A DNA stretch of 18,934 nt, taken from Crocinitomicaceae bacterium. Lineage in GTDB: Bacteria; Bacteroidota; Bacteroidia; Flavobacteriales_D; Crocinitomicaceae. The stretch is from positions 1 to 18,934 of the forward strand of contig JALQTG010000045.1 in assembly GCA_023264075.1 (NCBI GenBank), in the 5' to 3' direction. Positions 15,733 to 18,934 of this stretch are shown here, one piece after another. The notes under the pieces are model-generated. The model was not told the origin of the DNA and did not search any database. It saw nothing but the letters and a program-made list of their open reading frames with translations. Numbering within the stretch: the first letter of the stretch is position 1; every line of letters starts with the position of its first letter. Position numbers and translations under genes: made by a program.

Positions 15733-17826
15733 CTATGAAATCTTCCCCCAGTTCGGTTTGGATTTCAGCAAACGCTTCAATTCTGCTCGCAGGTAGCTGT
15801 GCTCTGGTTTCTCAAAATTGGGATCATCCAACAAAATAGAACGCGCTGCCTCTCGCGCAATTCCCACGATTTGTCCGTCTCTGGAGAGATCTGCTAATTT
15901 CAGATTAATCAAACCACTTTGTTGCGTTCCCATGATGTCGCCTGGGCCTCGAATTTCCAAATCTACTTCTGAGATTTTAAATCCATCGTTGGTACTCACC
16001 ATGGTCTCCAGTCGCTTCTTCCCTTCTTTGGATACTTTATCACCTGTCATTAATATACAATATGATTTCTCTGCACCCCTACCCACTCTTCCGCGTAATT
16101 GGTGCAATTGAGATAATCCAAAACGCTCCGCACTCTCAATTACCATAACGGAAGCATTGGGAACATTCACCCCTACCTCTATTACTGTCGTAGCAACCAT
16201 AATGTGCGTTTTCCCTTCAACAAACAATTGCATTTCATAGTCCTTTGCTTCGGGCTTCATCTGACCGTGCACGATGCTGACTTGATACTCAGGACGCGGG
16301 AAGTTTCGCGTAATAGCCTCATAGCCATCCATAAGGTTTTGATAATCCAATGTTTCTGACTCAGAAATCAATGGATAAACAATGTATACCTGACGCCCTA
16401 AGGCGATTTCTTGTTTGATAAACGCGAATACCTTCAGACGAGATTGCTCGTAATAATGAATGGTTTGAATGGGCTTTCTTCCAGGTGGTAGCTCGTCAAT
16501 CACGGAGACATCCAGATCTCCATAGAAGGTCATCGCTAAGGTACGTGGAATAGGCGTCGCTGTCATTACTAAAATATGAGGTGGTGATGTATTCTTCTTC
16601 CACAGACGTGCGCGCTGCGCTACACCAAATCGGTGCTGCTCATCAATCACCACGATTCCTAAATTCTTAAACACCACCTTGGGTTCAAGGAGTGCATGGG
16701 TGCCAATTAAAATATCAATCTCCCCATTTTCCAATTGCTCATGTAATTCCCTTCTTGCCTTGGTTTTTGAGGAACCGGTGAGAATCGCTACCCCTAGGTT
16801 CATCGGAGCCACCAACTCTTGGATCGTCACAAAGTGTTGTTGCGCTAGAATTTCGGTCGGAGCCATCAATGCGGCTTGAAAACCATTTCCAACAGCAAAT
16901 AACATGGTCAATAGCGCCACAAGTGTTTTCCCGCTTCCAACATCTCCTTGGAGCAGGCGATTCATGTGTTTACCCGTGCGCAAATCAGCACGAATTTCTT
17001 TTAACACGCGTTTTTGAGCTTGGGTTAATTCAAATGGAATATGCTGATCGTAAAAGGTTTGAAAAGGCTCTCCCACCAGCGGGAACTCGTACCCTTTTGC
17101 CTTTGAGGCAGCCACTTGTTTGCGAATCAACAATTCTAATTGCAGGAAAAAAAGTTCGTCAAACTTCAAGCGAAATTGGGCTTTATTCGTTTCTTGTTGA
17201 TGTCTGGGAACGTGAATCGCTTGGTAAGCCGCTTCTCTGCCCATTAAAGCGTATTGCTCCATCAATGTGCTTGGCAAGATCTCAGCTATTTTCCCGTTAC
17301 ATTGTTGTAGCAACTCAAATGTTAACTTTTCAATCCCTCTGGATGTCAACCCCTTCGCCGCCAGTTTTTCTCCACTCGGATAAATTGGCTGAAGTCCTTT
17401 CTCATGAGCAACATTGGCGAAGAGGGTCAATTCAGGATGCGGAATCGACCAAGCCGTTCCAAAACGCTTTGGATTTCCGTATACCCGATAAAGAGTTCCT
17501 ATTTGTAAGCTGTTTTTGATCCATTTGGCCCCTTTAAACCAAACTAGCTCAATACTACCCGTTTCATCTTCAAAAATTGCCTTCAACCGCTTAGCTCTTC
17601 CGGCTCCTAGTTCTGAAAGGGAAACAATTTTTCCTTTCAACTGAACTGATCCCTCCACATACGATACGTCTTTCACTTGATGATAGGTGGAACGGTCGAC
17701 ATAGCGAAATGGAAAATAATTCAGTAAATCCCAAAATGTGGCAATTCCCGCTTCTTTTCTCAATACCCCGCCTCGTTCAGCACCAACGCCTTTTAAGTAT
17801 TCTATAGGAGTATTGAAAAAATCCAT
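15733..17826 (-). CDS. recG: ATP-dependent DNA helicase RecG
   Basis: The 697-residue protein acts on stalled replication forks and Holliday junctions, remodelling branched DNA. It opens with PIEYLKGVGAERGGVLRKEAGI, typical of RecG. A wedge/OB domain (about 45-150) follows, with GKIVSLSELGAGRAKRLKAIF. The superfamily 2 helicase core has Walker A GDVGSGKT (near 294), the DExH box DEQHRFG (near 392), the TATPIPRTLA motif III, and motifs TTVIEVGVNVPNA and QLHQLRGRVGRG in the second RecA-like domain. The C-terminal DLEIRGPGDIMGTQQSG region is conserved. Full length is normal. The ATG at 17826 is preferred; a TTG at 17838 would add four residues. It lies 21 bases after the kelch-type gene, so the two are probably cotranscribed. 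Confidence 0.97.
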   Translation of the reverse strand: MDFFNTPIEYLKGVGAERGGVLRKEAGIATFWDLLNYFPFRYVDRSTYHQVKDVSYVEGSVQLKGKIVSLSELGAGRAKRLKAIFEDETGSIELVWFKGAKWIKNSLQIGTLYRVYGNPKRFGTAWSIPHPELTLFANVAHEKGLQPIYPSGEKLAAKGLTSRGIEKLTFELLQQCNGKIAEILPSTLMEQYALMGREAAYQAIHVPRHQQETNKAQFRLKFDELFFLQLELLIRKQVAASKAKGYEFPLVGEPFQTFYDQHIPFELTQAQKRVLKEIRADLRTGKHMNRLLQGDVGSGKTLVALLTMLFAVGNGFQAALMAPTEILAQQHFVTIQELVAPMNLGVAILTGSSKTKARRELHEQLENGEIDILIGTHALLEPKVVFKNLGIVVIDEQHRFGVAQRARLWKKNTSPPHILVMTATPIPRTLAMTFYGDLDVSVIDELPPGRKPIQTIHYYEQSRLKVFAFIKQEIALGRQVYIVYPLISESETLDYQNLMDGYEAITRNFPRPEYQVSIVHGQMKPEAKDYEMQLFVEGKTHIMVATTVIEVGVNVPNASVMVIESAERFGLSQLHQLRGRVGRGAEKSYCILMTGDKVSKEGKKRLETMVSTNDGFKISEVDLEIRGPGDIMGTQQSGLINLKLADLSRDGQIVGIAREAARSILLDDPNFEKPEHSYLRAELKRLLKSKPNWGKIS

Positions 17827-17847
17827 GGGCACAATCAATGCGACAAA

Positions 17848-18934
17848 TTAATCTACTAGAATTATTTTTTTTGATACGGGAACATTTGATCCATCGTCAT
17901 AAACAAACAACAAAAAGTGAGCATTTAAATCACTCTTATCGATATATAAATCGGAGAGCAATTTTCGTGTTCTCAGCAAACGTTGTCCGAGACTGTTAAA
18001 CACAGTGATGGTTCCAATGTTCTCAGTAACTATTTTGAATTGACCATTTTGATTGATGACTTCAAAAAACGGTGGAACAGTCCCTTTATCAATGTCGGAT
18101 AGCGCTGGGTTATTCAGTAGAAAGGTACGATTAGAAACCACTTGTGCCGAATCGATTCCTCCTGCAAGTATCCAATTTCCACCACCTAATTTCGCCAATC
18201 CACGGTGATCCATGGTTGAATAAGGAATGTCCACATTTTCAACATACGTTGCCGAATTACTATTAAAATTTAGAATCCGTGGTGCTGGTTCCACCAATCC
18301 TGTTCCGTCATAGGCCATGGCATCATAATTATAGGCGACTTCACCCCCACCCACAAAAAAGACGGTATTATTATGCCCCGAACACGCTACGCGGTAGCCA
18401 GGTGCCCCAGGTGCTTCTCCTTCATAAGACCAAGAAATATCCGTTGGGTCCTCAGGATTAATCACCCCTTTTCTTAAGTATTTACGTGCTGTAAAATTAA
18501 AGCTTCCGGCTACGCCTCCATAGTAAAAAAGTGTGTCTCCTAGAATGTACCCAGCCGCCCCAAACGCTTTAAAAAAATTCGTATTTGGCACCTCGGTTGC
18601 CGCCGTCCATGAATTAAACGCTGGATTAAAAATTTGAACATCTGGAACATTCGTTGTATTGCTCCATCCTGTGACTACAAAAATGAGCGAATCCCTCCAA
18701 ACTGCCTGAACATGGTCATCGATAGGAACCGGAATGTTCGAAGCATCTACTTCAAATGTGTCCAGAAATGGATTGTATACGTGTACCTTATTTGAAGAGT
18801 ATTCATTTCCGTTTTCATCGACGTGGTAACCGCCCATGATGTAAATTCTATTCTTCACAAAACTTGCAGCGGCGGCAATTTTCCCAAGCGTATCTGGCAA
18901 GGCTTGTTCCTCTGTCCATTCATCCGAACTTACG
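17848..18934 (-). CDS. Kelch-type secreted protein with T9SS C-terminal domain, 5' end outside window
   Basis: The reading frame stays open to the right edge; the first internal ATG at 18900 is not the start, because SSDEWTEEQ just before it continues the protein. At least 361 residues are visible. Several kelch-like blades are apparent: IYIMGGY with VHVYNPFLDTFE, LIFVVTGWS with VQIFNPAFNSWTAA, LFYYGGV, VFFVGGGE and WILAGGID, suggesting a beta-propeller. The last 70 residues (FEVINQNGQFKIVTENIGTI, VFNSLGQRLL, ending SKKIILVD) fit a type A Por secretion (T9SS) sorting domain, so the protein should be exported across the outer membrane and possibly surface-attached. An N-terminal signal peptide is expected beyond the window. 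No enzymatic residues are recognisable. recG follows 21 bases later. Role unknown; adhesion or carbohydrate binding are guesses. Confidence 0.82.
   Translation of the reverse strand, partial: VSSDEWTEEQALPDTLGKIAAAASFVKNRIYIMGGYHVDENGNEYSSNKVHVYNPFLDTFEVDASNIPVPIDDHVQAVWRDSLIFVVTGWSNTTNVPDVQIFNPAFNSWTAATEVPNTNFFKAFGAAGYILGDTLFYYGGVAGSFNFTARKYLRKGVINPEDPTDISWSYEGEAPGAPGYRVACSGHNNTVFFVGGGEVAYNYDAMAYDGTGLVEPAPRILNFNSNSATYVENVDIPYSTMDHRGLAKLGGGNWILAGGIDSAQVVSNRTFLLNNPALSDIDKGTVPPFFEVINQNGQFKIVTENIGTITVFNSLGQRLLRTRKLLSDLYIDKSDLNAHFLLFVYDDGSNVPVSKKIILVD

Noticed and set aside
16869..17519. 216-residue plus-strand open frame opposite recG
   Set aside because: It is antisense to a strongly conserved helicase gene, has low-complexity composition and matches no recognisable family.
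1..18934. A CRISPR array, prophage, toxin-antitoxin pair, insertion sequence or defence cluster
   Set aside because: No regularly spaced repeats, integrase, transposase, terminal inverted repeats or recognisable defence proteins are present; the genes are nearly all core or common accessory functions.
1..18934. tRNA or rRNA genes in the gaps
   Set aside because: No TTCRANNC-type T-loop with a matching cloverleaf and no rRNA-like conserved segment was seen in any intergenic stretch.

Overview
The window looks like an ordinary core-genome stretch from a low-GC Bacteroidota bacterium, most likely of the order Flavobacteriales. This rests on several features: a fused ResB/CcsA cytochrome c maturation protein, a BshB1-type bacillithiol enzyme, secreted proteins with a Por-type (T9SS) C-terminal domain, a DUF2520 gene next to a KdsC-like phosphatase, and promoter-like sites of the TTG / TAnnTTTG type in place of the usual -35/-10 boxes. 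There is no rRNA, tRNA, CRISPR array, insertion sequence or prophage, and no gene-free stretch longer than 300 bases. Fifteen genes are supported, including one cut by the right edge and one probably broken near the left edge.

Left part (1-7437, all minus strand): a run of five genes reads right to left. It begins with ccsBA (cytochrome c maturation), overlaps by 4 bases into a glutathione peroxidase, and overlaps again by 11 bases into bshB1 (bacillithiol synthesis). After gaps of 40 and 68 bases come a GT4-type glycosyltransferase and a polysaccharide flippase. The first three form a tightly coupled thiol/redox block; the last two are envelope-polysaccharide genes. Beyond the flippase lies a short secreted-protein ORF with its own promoter, whose 3' part looks disrupted.

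Middle (7545-11056): a plus-strand pair (DUF2520 Rossmann protein and KdsC-like HAD phosphatase, overlapping) meets a minus-strand pair. The latter is a POT-family peptide transporter, with an unusually large periplasmic insertion, followed by a strong terminator hairpin and a 71-residue S4 RNA-binding protein.

Right part (11249-18934): divergent from the transporter are a lipoprotein M1 aminopeptidase and a long-chain acyl-CoA synthetase. The peptidase and the peptide transporter share a 192-base divergent promoter region and plausibly a role in peptide use. A shared terminator separates the synthetase from a converging small secreted TonB-C-like protein. A gap of about 280 bases holding a degenerate CACGGAGG/CACAGAGG-type dispersed repeat follows, then recG and a kelch-type protein with a T9SS tail, both on the minus strand.

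I found no clear new multi-gene system. The best leads are the periplasmic insertion in the peptide transporter, the ccsBA-gpx-bshB1 coupling, the hairpin directly in front of the S4 protein gene, and the palindrome inside the promoter of the first gene.
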